Shown: positions 45,100 to 58,070, counted from the stretch's first letter. The stretch: DNA of 64,000 nucleotides from Manihot esculenta (GCF_001659605.2 NC_035176.2:21639890-21703889); one strand, 5' to 3'. The notes: generated by a model not told the origin, from the letters alone. Program-made: numbers and translations.

Positions 45100-47915
45100 C
45101 AGATAGAGGCAGATGCAGGTGAAGTGATCCCAGCCCCTCAGCTTGCTTTTAGTTCCGTGCAGTTGAATATACCTTCGACGTCTTAAGAAGACAACAACAT
45201 GGTGGCGATTTCGAAGAAACAATTTTGATTCCTTTACATTTCAGCTTCTGGGTACGTCTCATTTTCAGTATTTCTTAAATGCTTTCTGCTTTTTTTTTTT
45301 TAATTTTTTTTAATTTTTTTCTGGTCGCCTGTAGTATGTTAATTGACCTTGATAGCGTATCCATCTCTTTTTTCTTTTCTGAGGAAGTTAAAGAAAATTA
45401 TATTCCTGTGTTGGGTTTTTCTTTTCAATGCAGGATCTTGATATTCTTTTTGTTCAATAAGAGAATAATGGAATATGTACAGTATGGAGCGAATTATTGA
45501 TGCAATCTGTAATTATATTTAATTGAATTTTGCTGTTGATCTCCATTCTCTACTTGATGATGCTTTCATGCTTGGTTTAGGCATTTTAATCTGGATTTAT
45601 TTTCTATGAGTAATTTGATGGATTAGATCTTGAATATATTTAGTATTCAGAATCGTGTTAAAAAGAACAAGATGGGAGGAAAAAGATCTGGGTAAGTGAA
45701 GATATATATATTTATATGCATCCCTATTATAGAATGTGATGTGTGACCTGTGGTTGATGCCAACTGACATGCTGTTAGCAATATCATGGTGTTGGACTCA
45801 ATGGGTACTGTGTTGTATGCATGTAATCTGTTAAAAGTCGTGAAATTTTTCTTCACACTACAGTTGAAACCTGCACAAAATAAAAAATATATAATTGAAT
45901 GAATAAGTAAATTTGGCCTTAATGTCACTTGTGATGATCGAAAGCTGTTTTTAGCCTTTGAAAAGTTATTTTTGTTTCCTTTTGTTTTTTTCAGTTTCCA
46001 ATGTAATACTGTAACATATAATTTACCTATAGTTTTACTGCAAATACTTCTTTATTTTGATTTTTGCTGAAAAAATAGTTGTCATGCTCTTTCTTTGCTC
46101 TGATTGTACACATTGGTTTCATCTTTTGCCTAACAGTTAGATCAAGGTTCATTACTGTGAAAATCCTTGGAGAATGCACGTGAAAGTTGAAATGCAATTC
46201 TCAACCTAGGTGCTTTGTTATGATACATTTAAAATATGTTTCTGGAGTTACAAATTTTATGGGATTTCTTCATTAAAATTGAATGTAGTTTCACGGTCTC
46301 ACAACATTTGAGATTGAAGAATTGTTTTCTGGTTTTTGTGTCATATCTAGTAATGCTTCTCAAACTGTAAAATAAAATAAAGAGAATGATTGTTGATTTG
46401 ATTAAGAGAGATTGTAATCTTGTTTAAAGAGTGATTGTTGAATTGGTTAACCTTCTTCTATATTTTGTGTGATTTATGTTATGTTCTTCTTTGTGATTCA
46501 AAGCTTTTGCTAACATCTACAAATTTTCTGATGAGTTTTAATCCAAAGATATAGTAACTTGTCAATTTAATTTGAATGTGCTTGCAATATGTAAAATATA
46601 TAGTAATTGCCTTTACCATTGGTGTGCAGTCCATCACATTTCAAGAGATATATCACTGGCTCGGAACCTGGCATAACCTTTGTTTATAAATTAACATGTT
46701 ATTTTAAAGAGCTTGTAGTTAATTTATTTCTTGACTGTTTGCCATTTGTCACATGCTGATGTTTAGGACCAAGGACTTTTCATTGAGTTGTTCATGGAAT
46801 CTGTATTTAGTTGGATCAATTGATGAGATACATTTCTATGCTTTTTTCTTTTATCTTTGCCGGTGTTTCAGTTATGATTTAACCCTTGAGCTCTAATATG
46901 GCCCTTGTATCAGTTATTTTATGCCTGCCTCAACTTCATAAATTGCAAGCCAAAGGATAGAATGTTTGTTAAGGTCCTTCTTAATTTAATGGCTTTGGCA
47001 GAAATAAAAATTTTTCGTTTTGAATATCTTTTCCTTTCCTTTTCAGCTGTCCTGCTTGCTGGCCAATCAATAAGATTGGGTATACGATGATCATATCAAG
47101 TCCATTTATCTTAGCAATACCATTAATGTTTTCCAAATCTACTTCTATTACCAAGCATATCTGATTTCTTTCTCTTGATCTATTTAAACTTATCATTGTT
47201 AATTTTATTTCGTTGCCTTTGAAGTATTATATTATTGATTGTAATATATGGAGCATGCAATTAATAGTGGGTTTTTTGATAGGCTCATGTTTTTCTTATT
47301 ATTTAAATAATTTGATTTATTTGTGAACCTTTGCAGTTTGGGAGAGAATCATAGTGGTAGTCGTGCTATTTATTTTTTGATGTCAATATTTCCATTAGAA
47401 ATAATTGAGTGGCTTGAATAACAAGGCCTTCCCATATGATATGTATAATGTTAAAACAAAACTGTTTGAGAAAATTTTATATGTTATGCTCATGTTTTTC
47501 TCAACATTCACACAATGTTGATTCGTCAAAGCTTTGAAATTTGAAAGAGATTCAATCTTGGCGCATTGTTGTTTGATATCACCTATCCATTAGAAATTAT
47601 TGAGTGGCTAGATTAACGATGCCTTTTTGTTGATAAGTATTCAAACAAATTGTTTTAGGAAATTTTGGATGTTGAAAACAGTGTTTCACCAAAAGTTCAT
47701 TAGTTGATAGGAAGTTAGTTTATTAAGTAATGTCAAATAGTCATGTTAGTATAATGTAACCCATTCTTCTCAATCATGCAGTCACAGGCTTCTTGTCTGA
47801 TCTGCTGAAGGAATCACTCATTTCATGATGTTTATTTACTCAAGCAAATTAAGCTGAGAATTGAAATTTCCTCAATATACACTTTTGGTGTCCTCCCAGG
47901 TCTAAAACTTATTGC

Positions 47916-49372
47916 ATGCTTGATGCAATGTCTCTCTTGTCAAAATTACGCTGCATCACTGTTGATGTCACTGGTACACTCATAGCTTACAAAGGCGAGC
48001 TTGGTGACTACTACTGCATGGCTGCAAAATCTGTTGGACTGCCATGCCCTGACTACAAGCGTGTGCATGAAGGCTTCAAACTTGCATATACAGATATGGC
48101 AAAAAAGTATCCCTGTTTTGGGCATGCAGCAAAAATGCCTAACATTGTCTGGTGGAAAACATGTGTGAGAAATTCCTTTATCAAGGTATATAATTTAGCA
48201 ACTTTATCTTTTGGGCAATCCATGTCTTGATCGATGACTTGTTGCTGATAATTCTGTCACATTGCCACGATGCCTTTATTTTGTTTAGAGAAGAGAAGCA
48301 TTACAACATTCCCTTGGTGGATATATCAGCATGACTACAGTGGCTCTTGACCACATGTAGTGCACATTGATGGTGTGACAATTTAGATACAAAAGAAACA
48401 TGTTACTTCAAAGTTGGGTTAAATATGTTATTGTCTGTTTCTGTGTCTGTAGAAAGTCAGCATAAAGTTTTAAGAATGAATTTTGTTTTCTTTCAGGCTG
48501 GATATGATTATGATGAAGAGACATTTGAGAAAATCTTCAGGCGCATATATGCCTCATTTGGTTCATCTGCACCTTATACTGTCTTCCCAGACTCCCAACC
48601 TTTCCTAAGATGGGCACGTGAAAAGGGTATTCTAGTTGGGCTTGTTAGCAATGCAGAGTATCGTTATCAGGATGTGATTCTTCCAGCCTTGGGTTTGAAT
48701 CAGGTGAACAGACATTGTCTTTTGTAACAGTGTTAGTTTTATTCTTTTATTTATTAAAAAAACTTTTGGATCTTTTCCAAGTCCATAGTTAGCTTGTAAC
48801 GGGGCTTCAGCTGGTTTTAGTTAGTCTAATGGAGATATGGACTTTACTATGAAAATCCCAAGGAAAACTACTAATTTTGCAAATAACTACAGAAATATAT
48901 ATGTATATGAAGAATCACCATGGAAATAGCTTTTATGCGCATGTATGTATACGTCATTTGAGGCACTAAATAGGCAAAAATGCTTCAAATTTGATGCTCT
49001 CTTAACATCCCCATTTTGATCACAAAGTAAGCCTAATAATGCCATTACTATGAATGTTCTGTTTTTGAAAATCAGGGGTCAGAATGGGACTTTGGTGTGT
49101 TCTCTGGTCTCGAAGGCGTAGAGAAGCCGGACCCAAGGATTTATGAAATTGCTCTTGAAAGGGCTGGAAATATTGCACCAGAAGAAGCTCTACACATTGG
49201 GGATAGCATGCGGAAAGACTACCTGCCGGCGAAGAGTGTGGGGATGCATGCATTACTGTTGGACAGGTTTAAGACTCCTGATGCTGAGCAGTGGAGAAAA
49301 TCTGGTGCAGTTGTGCTTCCTGACTTGGTTTCTGTACAAGAATTGCTCACCTTAGGCACATTGACATGCTGA
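47916..49372 (+). CDS. HAD-superfamily hydrolase, HDHD3-like
   Basis: Exons are 47916-48185, 48497-48703 and 49076-49372, with GT-AG phase-0 introns, giving 257 residues, the usual size. The acceptor CTCCCAG ends at 47899, so the first coding exon also holds 16 nt of leader. A second ATG at 47928 is possible. HAD motif I is TVDVTGTL (nucleophile Asp, but Thr where phosphatases have a second Asp), motif II is VSNAE, motif III is the Lys of VEKPDPRIYE, and motif IV is HIGDSMRKDY. The cap insert follows motif I (type C1). A leader exon near 45110-45250 and a long 5' intron precede it. The substrate is unknown for this family; without the second Asp, ordinary phosphatase activity is doubtful. No break is seen. 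Confidence 0.92.
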
Positions 49373-51518
49373 GGGGCTTATTTCTTCCCCAAAGGTGATG
49401 TCTTGTGCATTTTTTCCTCTTAGAAACGAAAATTTGCAATTCTTGAGTTGATGGTCTCAATATCCTTGACATTTTATAGCTTTGTATCATCATCTCACAG
49501 CAAATCAAGACCAAAATTTTCTGGGATTTGAGGGGAAAGAGTGAATGCCATTTCTGTCATAGTATTATTAGAAATATTAATAAAGCCAAATCGTTGTCAA
49601 ATTCTAAAAAATGTTTGCAACTCTTTCCTTTCACATTTTGATAAGTTGCTGTTTGGTACAAATAATGAAAAGGAGAATGGAGCTTCTGTTTACTGGGCGA
49701 GGATCGAGAGGATGAGGAGTTGCAGAGTGTTAGGCATTATGCTTGTGGATTAGTATGAGAGTCGATATAAGAATTAATTTGGCAGGAATATATGTGTTTT
49801 CAGTTCTCTGTCTGCTTTATCCTCCTCTTAAATTCATGTTTTATTTTTTTCTTCTATTATTTTGCTCTGGAGTTCTATTTTCTATAGTCTTTTTCTTAAT
49901 TGGAATCACAGCAATTAATATTCAGCCGTGGCAGAGGAAACATGTTACAAGAGCAGAGAAAAAAGAGAGCTTCTTTTTGGAACCTAAGCATCATCAGGGA
50001 GGTCGTAAGACACAATTACTGAATTTTTTTTTTCTTTTGTGACTGGAGTAATAGTGATACATATTACACATTCAAACCTTCCTAAACTTTATGAACCAAA
50101 CTTGAACTTGCTTTCCAGGCATGGGCTGGCTGATATACACATTCCATGGGCCTAAAAATAATGTAAAATAACACTAAGGTCCAAATACACAAATTCCAAA
50201 ATGAGCCATGGCCTTACATGACCTGAACCAGCTAGACAGGCCTATTTGCGATGGTGGGCATGTTGCACTCATGTTGGCCATGCAGGCAGCATGCCTCCTC
50301 GCTCCATTGCACTTGTTCCAGTAAGGATCACACACTCTTTCTTGAAGCGCTTAAATTTTTAAACCTTTTTGCCCAAGTTCTTGTAAGGTCTAGGAGGCAA
50401 TGCAATGGCTTTGTTTACTCCATCTCCATCCGCATTAGCTCTCTCCTCAAAAAGATTTGATATAAGATTTGAGACATCTAAAGGAAATAAATAAAAAACG
50501 TTAAAAGTGACTGAAATTAAACGCGCATTTTCCTTGATTCTCTCCAAGACTTTGAAATGGACCATTCCTTTCCGGTTTAACTTAGATTTTGGTTACTTAA
50601 AAAACCTCTCCATTTAGAAGTCCACATTTTTGCATTTTTAGTAGTTTAATTTGTTCTTGAAAACTTTTTTTTTTCTATTCCTTTGTCCTTTATTTTTTTT
50701 ATTTTAATTTCAAATTACCTTGTGTTTTTTTTATTAATAAATGTGCTTTTAGAATTTAATTTAACTTAATATTAACTCTTAAAATTTAATTCATTTATAA
50801 TTGATATTAAGAAATCAACTAGAATTTTAATCCTAAAATGCAATATTAGGACTAGGTTCACTCCCACCCCCCTTCCCTTTCCCTTGATTGGTTGAGTGGA
50901 CCTCAAACAAGGTACTAATGGGAGCTTGCTTCATCCTAGCTTTTCTTTGTGCTTTCTCTGGCCTGATGAGATGACCTGAAGTTTAGTTACAGTAAAAAGC
51001 AACAAGTCCCATGGACTTCCTAAATCTACTAAAACCAATTTAATTTTTATTTTCCTTCTATTAATACTAATTCTGGAGAATCTAGCTTGTCATGAAGAGC
51101 TTTTGTTGGATTTTCAGCGTATCATGGGCTTCAAGTTATCCAAGCTATGCATCATTATTTGGTTCCTTCTGCAATTATCAAGGCCACCGATGATTCTTTT
51201 GAGCTCTTCAAAAGTTTCTTTGTAGTACATTTTTCTCAAGGAGAATGTTGCACCTTACTGCTTTGCTAAAAAGAGTATGCAGGATGATACTTTTTTCCTT
51301 TAATCCTTTGACGCTATATAGTTTTGTAATCTCTTCCTTCTCATCTTGAGGTCTTGTTTGGACAATGGTTAAGTGATGTCAATTCATTTCACAAATAATA
51401 ACTAGTGAGAAAGAGCAATCTTAAATGCACAATTTTGTTGCATTAGACAAGGCCCAATGCAAATGGGTAAGGATGCAAATAATTCATAATGTTACAGATT
51501 ATTGATCACATGGTTTTA
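49373..51518. other. 3' flank of the HAD gene and spacer before the transporter
   Basis: 49373 to about 49950 is probably the HAD 3' UTR and its flank. 50030-51500 lies between two convergent genes and includes the transporter's 3' UTR at its right end. Short frames here show no recognisable family. 50640-50830 is AT-rich. Confidence 0.5.
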
Positions 51519-53279
51519 TCAAGGCCCTTTTTCACTAATGTCTTCATTCTTAACTTCAAATGAAGAAAGATTCTGTTCTTGATGGGCCATGTCATAGGTT
51601 GCATGAAGACCAAAAAACACATAGTAAACCAGCATTACAACTGTGCAGATCCCAAATCTTACAAAAGCCTTTGCTCCTAAAGATCCCATGAGAAAGATGT
51701 TTGTTGCAATAGACAACGATGGCAGCCATGGAACAAGTGGAACTCCCCAAAATTTTGGTTGTCTCTGCTGTTGCAGTGTCATCTGAATTCCCATTGTCCC
51801 AAGGAACCAAAGAGGAACAGTGATGATATATCCAATCCACCCACTGGGCTTCAGTCCCCAATAAGCCGAAGTGCCCATCGACGATGCCATAATTATAAGC
51901 AAGAAGGCGATGAACTTCAGGAGGTTGGCTCGTGGCGTAGTTTCTCTCACATAGTATCTCCTCACCAGAAGTGCAACAGCCATCATCATGAAGATAAATA
52001 GAGTGCTCAGTGATAACAAGCTAGCCAAGACGTCAAGGCCTGTGAAAAAAGCAATGAGAGCACTTGAAATGGTGATCAGAAGCGTGGCATTTATTGGTGT
52101 TCCTGTCTTTGGATGAACGAGAGCAAACCACGGCGGAATCATGTGGGCTCGTGCAATATGAGTTGTATACCGGGCTTGTCCGAGAGCCCCCACTAGAAGA
52201 ACAGTGGTCATCCCCTTGAGTGCTCCGAGCGCTACTAGAAACTTTGCCCAAGTCATCCCAACGCTCTGAAACGCCATTGAGAATGGTGCATTTTTGTCGA
52301 TTTCTGTGTATTTCTGCATCATGCTTAGTGAAAGTACCATCAAGCAGTATATAACAATAATTGTGGACATTGATCCAAGCAGGCCTAATGGGATGTCCCT
52401 TGATGGGTTTTTTGTTTCTTCTGCCATCGTGGCTATATTATCAAATCCGCCATAGGCAAAGTAAACAATTGCAGCTGCTTGAAAAATCCCTTTAGCTCCA
52501 TAAGGCAAAAAAGGTGTCAGATTCGAAGGATTGGCATGAGCAAATCCTGCAATTATCACAAACAAAATAACTAAGGTGTTCAGTGCAGTTGCTATCCAGT
52601 TGAAGAATGAAGTTTTCCTTGTGCTGATCATTGCTATTGTTGCAGAAATTATTAAAACCCCAACAGCAATAGGATCCAGGAGATTGAAATCTTTCCTTAG
52701 GTTTGTATGTATGCGTAAAGAATTGGAAGGACGGTTCAGAAGAGTTGTGAAGTAAGAAGTCCACGCTCTGGCCACTGCTGCACTGCCCACAATGCTTTCG
52801 AGCAGTATGTTTCCTGCCGTTATGAATGCTACAAAGTCTCCTAATTCAATTCTTAAGTATGCAAATGATCCACCTGCTACTGGGATTTCAACTGCAAATT
52901 CTGTGTAGCAGAAAACAGAGAGCATAGCTGAAATTCCTGAAGCAACATAAGACAACACAATTGCAGGTCCTGCATGATCTTTCATTTCCTGGCCACTGAT
53001 CACAAAGATGCCTGCTCCTATAACAGAACCAAATCCAAACCAGGTGAGATCCCACCATGTGAGGCATCGTTTCATGTCATTCTCGCTTTGTTTTCTCAGC
53101 TCTTGGATCTCATTGGCATCATCTGATCGACTTAAGAGACGGTCCCTGAAACGAAAACCCGTTTGGGCTAATGCAGAGCGGTAGTTAGCCCAGCTTTGGA
53201 ATGACTCTTCTGGTAAGAAATCTTGTTTTCTGAGTCTCCAATAACTTCTGGTTTGGACTTTAGCACCCTGTTCTTCCAT
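51519..53279 (-). CDS. CAT1-like: cationic amino acid transporter (CAT1-type, APC superfamily)
   Basis: 586 residues in one exon. The start is the ATG at 53277-53279 (MEEQGAKV); the frame extends four codons further upstream but only to a GTG. The soluble N terminus contains DFLPEESFQSW, characteristic of the CAT1/CAT5/CAT8 group. About 14 hydrophobic segments follow, beginning WWDLTWFGFGSVIGAGIFV, with the family signatures SVFCYTEFAVEIPVAGGSFA, TMAEETKNPSRDIP, GMTTVLLVGALGQARY, KTGTPINAT and WGVPLVPWLPSLSI, ending FGLHATYDMAH plus a short acidic tail. Members import Arg, Lys and other amino acids with protons across the plasma membrane. The single-exon form and intact frame suggest a functional gene. 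The exact subgroup member is not certain. Confidence 0.93.
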   Translation of the reverse strand: MEEQGAKVQTRSYWRLRKQDFLPEESFQSWANYRSALAQTGFRFRDRLLSRSDDANEIQELRKQSENDMKRCLTWWDLTWFGFGSVIGAGIFVISGQEMKDHAGPAIVLSYVASGISAMLSVFCYTEFAVEIPVAGGSFAYLRIELGDFVAFITAGNILLESIVGSAAVARAWTSYFTTLLNRPSNSLRIHTNLRKDFNLLDPIAVGVLIISATIAMISTRKTSFFNWIATALNTLVILFVIIAGFAHANPSNLTPFLPYGAKGIFQAAAIVYFAYGGFDNIATMAEETKNPSRDIPLGLLGSMSTIIVIYCLMVLSLSMMQKYTEIDKNAPFSMAFQSVGMTWAKFLVALGALKGMTTVLLVGALGQARYTTHIARAHMIPPWFALVHPKTGTPINATLLITISSALIAFFTGLDVLASLLSLSTLFIFMMMAVALLVRRYYVRETTPRANLLKFIAFLLIIMASSMGTSAYWGLKPSGWIGYIITVPLWFLGTMGIQMTLQQQRQPKFWGVPLVPWLPSLSIATNIFLMGSLGAKAFVRFGICTVVMLVYYVFFGLHATYDMAHQEQNLSSFEVKNEDISEKGP

Positions 53280-53395
53280 GGAATCCTTCACTTGATTCTT
53301 CTGTATTCCACGGGATTCTGTGGTGTAAGATACTGATATGAGCTATAATGATTCAGTTGTTGTGGTATGATTTGTGGAAGGTGAACTTTGAACTT

Positions 53396-53406
53396 CTTAT
53401 ATGTAG
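53396..53406 (-). promoter_or_regulatory. candidate TATA box of the transporter gene
   Basis: The minus strand reads CTACATATAAGAAG about 120 bp upstream of the ATG, a plausible distance for a short leader. It is the best candidate in the first 300 bp. Confidence 0.5.
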
Positions 53407-55240
53407 ATTTTCTCAATTATTGATCACTTAATCTACAATTAAAAAAAGAAAAAGAGCTAGGCATCGTTTGTTTTGAGGAAAGTGAAAGAGGAAGAAAATC
53501 AAATGTCTCTATTTCCGTGCTAGTAGTATGATATCCAAACAGAGCTTCGTAAGTTCCCTGTGCTGCGGTTGACAGTGGGTGGTCCACTGGTTATCGGTCT
53601 TTTAACGTTGCAATGAATAGACCAATGCGGGTTTGGTTCTCATCCGAAATTGATAATTCCGGTCTGTGAAATTAGGATTTTAATTCAACTTCAGCATTTT
53701 TAGTGGTTGAAAATTTTTTAAATAAAAAATAAAACCAAGACATGGAATAGTTTGGGATAATTTACATTAGACGGTGTACCGACTTAGCATCTATAATAGT
53801 AAAATTATCTAGATTTCATATATAATATTTAATTTATTTTTTAAAGATCAATCAAATGATTTGTTTTATTTTTTAAATATTAAAAAATTAATAACATATT
53901 AAAAATTAGAGAAAAAAATATTTTTTTAATTTATAAGTTACACGCCAGAAAAAAAAAAATTTAAGCCATACTGTTGCAGCAGGTGAAATGATATTTTATA
54001 TAAATTAAAGAAATTTTATATTATAAAATAGATATATGTATTTTACTATTATAATATTTAACGTTTGTGTAAATTACCATGACCTAGTTTATCTAATTGA
54101 AGATAAAAGAGTGATCAGATTTTAATTTTAAAATTGAATTTAATGTGATATCAAATCTAAAAAGATGAATGCAATAAAAATAATATTATTTTTACTAAGT
54201 AAGCTAATACTATTAACACCTTTCCAATTAGATTCGTATAACTTAACACAATATTTAGAATCATAATATTTATTATTTAAAAAAATCATAATATTTATAC
54301 TATGAAAAAATAAAATATGAAAAAAATTGCACCAAACCGACAACACGTAGCATATAACATAAAAAAAACACATAATTATTGAGATGTAAAGTTAAAATGC
54401 ATTTCCACGTGCAAACAAATATCTTTACACATTTACACAATTAATGTATGCTCTGTAAATGGTAATAAACATTTTTCAAACTCGCGCGTACTGCATTAAT
54501 TCCTCTTTTTAGTATTAAATAAATTTTACCTATGTGTATGACTCTTAGACTATTGTCATTAAAGTATATCAACTTTAGTTTCTACTATAAAAATATATGA
54601 AAATTAATTATATTCTCATAAAAGTACATATGTTCTATAATATTGGGTTTATAAGTTATAAAGTAATATCGATATTACTCATCAAAAAACTTAAAAAAGA
54701 AATCGCCATGTTATTTTTTAGTTCTCAAAAGAAGTAGGAGAACCAATAATTTTATAGGAAATTGATAATTGTAAGTCACGTAAGGATCAATGTTTTTTTA
54801 GAAATCTGACAATTGTAGATTATGTAATCTATATGTTATAACTTTTAAAATTCATGTACTTTATTCCTACAATTCAAAGTTTATATACTTTATTGTTATA
54901 ATTGATAAGCTCATGTATGGTTAGTAAAATTGAGCATTTTATTATTGGTTATACAATCTCTATTATCTGTTTAATAATGAGAGCGAGCAAAAAGAAGAAC
55001 AGTAATCGATTTTCTTCCACTGCCTGAGCAATTTTATTTTTGATTTTGCATGTATCGATTGTCTATGTATAAGTTTTTCATCTTTATTATGGTGCGAGTT
55101 CCTTTATGTTTGTTGGTTGTGGATATAGTTTTGGGTTGTTGGGTCTCTTTTTGGTGGTTGGATATTTACAGTGTCTTGTTTTTAGGACGTTGCTTTATTG
55201 TAAGTCATGCATCTGTGACTATCAGCAATTATGAATGCCA
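53407..55240. other. upstream flank and AT-rich spacer
   Basis: No gene is recognised. 53500-53660 has mixed composition and may be the distal promoter. 53700-55000 is AT-rich. A 70-codon frame at 55050-55262 is hydrophobic (Leu, Val, Phe) but has no homology I can name. Confidence 0.5.
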
Positions 55241-55241
55241 T

Positions 55242-55590
55242 GGCCAAAGTTTTCTCTTCTAGCACCGGAGATATTGAAACCGTAAGTTGCTAGTATATGA
55301 GTTCTTTTTTTGGGTTTTGTTGTTCTTTATTAGGACTGAATGTCTATTGTCTTGCCTCTTCCTACTAGTGGTTCCTTTCTCTTGTTGGATATTGTGTTTG
55401 TATCAAGCATGTTGTGGCCAAAGTTTTCCCTTCTAGCATGGGAGATGTTGAAACCGCAAGTTGCTAGTATATGAGTTCATTTTTTGGGTTTTGTTATTCT
55501 TTGTTAGGACTACATGTCTATTGTCTTGCCTCTTTCTACTGGTGGTTCCTTTCTCTTGTCGGATATTGTGTTTGTATCAAGTATGTTGTC
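55242..55590 (+). repeat. 174-bp tandem duplication
   Basis: 55242-55415 and 55416-55590 align head to tail through GGCCAAAGTTTTC, GAAACCG, AAGTTGCTAGTATATGAGTTC, TGTCTATTGTCTTGCCTCTT and GGATATTGTGTTTGTATCAAG, with roughly 10% difference. The downstream text (55780-55880) has GTATTAGGGCCCTGATGGGCC and a T/A-rich tail reminiscent of a LINE 3' end, but no coding proof. Confidence 0.88.
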
Positions 55591-57598
55591 TTCGTATTCT
55601 AGGAATCTTGGCTTTTGGATTGCTTTCCTTTGATCATATCTGTTTTGTTATTGGTTTGCTTATCTTATTGCAGGTTTTGTTTAGTTGGCAACGACAATAC
55701 CTCTTGCTTTGGTGGTGGCGATGCATAGAGATGAGTGATTGTATGGAAGAGCTAGAGCTCTTTTTCTAAGATTGAGTTTGTTGGCTTTCAAGTTAGGGAG
55801 CCCTTTGTGTTGTATTAGGGCCCTGATGGGCCTATTCTGTACCTTGCTTTATTGGGTTTTTAATGTAAAATCTTTTGTATGATAAAATAAAAATTATTTA
55901 ATAGTTTAAAAAAATATAAATTGATGATTATTTTTAATTGTAAAATGTGGCTTATTTTTTGTTCTCTTATTTTCACTTCTTAGGAGACTTCTTTTTCTTT
56001 GGCTCTATCGGTTGTCCCTTACTCTATTCGGGTGAGGGAGGCCTTAGTTGTTCCCACTTTAAAGAGTGTGCTTTTTCTTTCCACCATTGGACAGAGTTAT
56101 TAGATAGTCTTTTGATTTTCTTTTCTTTTTGTTTCACTAGATTTGAACTTCATGGAAAGAGGTTTCTATAGCCAGTCAAGAGGTAGTTGCATATTATCTA
56201 GTTATTGTCCTTGGCTTGTTCTATGGTTGTTTTTGTGCAGGGTGTGCTTGTGGAGCTTGGTTGGGTTTGATATTTCTAGAGATATTCAAAACATTTACAT
56301 ATAATTTTAGCGCCAAGTCCTTTTAGCTTATGAGAGATTGAGAAGGGGAGGAGCTCTGTCCTCTCTCTCCCGCCTATCGAGTCCATTGAGTTATTTTCTC
56401 CTTGATATTTATGCCTTGAGGTAGATTAATTAAACTATTTAATTATACAAATCACTGTATACCTTTATTTTAGAGTAGAAATTTTGTTTGATACCTTATA
56501 AATATCACCATAATTTTTTGCAACATAATAAAAAAATAAAATCCCACCAAGAATATTTATTTATCAAAAATAAACAATTTAATGAAATATAGTAATAAAG
56601 TTAAATAAAATAATAATAAAAATATTAAGAAAAATTTCATAATTTTTATGAATTTTAAATAATTGTTAAAAAATAAAAATGTCCTAACAGTTAATTTTAT
56701 AAATATCCTAAAAATTAATTTTATATCACTAATATTTTAAAAATAAATTTTTATATTTTTTATGAAGATTTTGGTGAAAATCCGCTTTAAAAAACCCATT
56801 TGGAATGCTAAATAAATCGTATTAAATGATACTTCATTTAGTTTCAAACGACCAATCATTTCCAAAAAAAATTATCATTTAGACTTAGAAGCATTAGACT
56901 TATTCTAAGTGGCATGTTTCGTGCATGTGCAGATGTGAATGCACCAATCTAGATACATGAAATGTTTAAGTTTCCGACTAGAGAGAGATTTTACCATGAT
57001 ATTCAATTTGTTTTTTCTTTTTAATTCTAAGGCATCTAAGACTCAAACGAGAAAACACACTTTCATGGCGTGATGAGGATAGGCTTAGACTAGTCTTTTC
57101 CAACTTTTGATTTAGGGCTCCGCTTCTGGATTTTTATGATTTTTTAAAACTTTGAAATTTTTTTTTCACTCTTATTTAACTCAAATAGAGCATGCAACAT
57201 GCATGTTGTTAAAAAGTTTGGCTATAAAGTATAAATATTTTTTTTTAGAAACTAATCATAGTGAGAGATAAAGAAACCTAAAGATGGGTTCATATGATCA
57301 TGTTCAATAAATTCAAAATTGCACTAGAAAATTTCAAAATAATTAAATTTTAACACTTCTAACATTTTAAAAATACATGAAAATAGGAAATAAATATAAT
57401 AATTCTAATATCATTGAATTGAAGATCACAAACCAACTCATGAATCCAAATATATATATATATCACAATCCATATTGTTTATGAATAAATAACAAAAATT
57501 TTACACACATAATTTAATCAAAGTATACACTCTTTTCTTTACTATTCATTTCTTTATGTTTTATTGCTTCTTGCTATAATAATTTCTAAAGAAATATT
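55591..57598. other. spacer without recognised gene
   Basis: 55930-56420 has near-normal composition and short frames rich in Phe and Ser, with no family recognised. 56430-57598 is AT-rich. Confidence 0.5.
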
Positions 57599-58054
57599 TG
57601 TAACAGCCCGGCCATCCTTCGTGACCGGCACTGTCTTAACATCCCCTCACCCTCACGGGCTCCGGGCAGGATTTGTCCCTCGGGAGAGCACCTACGGCCC
57701 ATCTTACCCCAAGTGGATTTGGCCCAAATTTCCCTTTGGAAATTAGGTCGCCTCCCCCACTGCTCGAACCCTTGACCTCCCGCTTTAAGGGAATAGTCTG
57801 GTGAGAGTGAGTACCAATTGTTCCAATTGGAACAATTGGTACTCACTCTCACCAGACTATTCCCTTAAAGCGGGAGGTCAAGGGTTCGAGCAGTGGGGGA
57901 GGCGACCTAATTTCCAAAGGGAAATTTGGGCCAAATCCACTTGGGGTAAGATGGGCCGTAGGTGCTCTCCCGAGGGACAAATCCTGCCCGGAGCCCGTGA
58001 GGGTGAGGGGATGTTAAGACAGTGCCGGTCACGAAGGATGGCCGGGCTGTTACA
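57599..58054. repeat. perfect palindrome 1 (456 bp)
   Basis: Reverse-complement arms of 228 bp. The centre lies between 57826 and 57827 in TTCCAATTGGAA. I compared both arms base by base and saw no mismatch. Inside the arm it carries CATCCTTCGTGACC, GGGCTCCGGGCAGG and GAAATTAGG, which differ from palindrome 2. Confidence 0.96.
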
Positions 58055-58070
58055 TAAAAGGCGCCTTTTA
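58055..58070. repeat. 16-bp palindromic spacer
   Basis: TAAAAGGCGCCTTTTA, perfectly self-complementary, joins the two 456-bp palindromes. With the neighbouring arm ends it forms a larger palindrome across the junction. Confidence 0.96.

Noticed and set aside
51592..52764. Other frames on both strands inside the transporter gene
   Set aside because: They overlap the 586-residue transporter and have no family resemblance.
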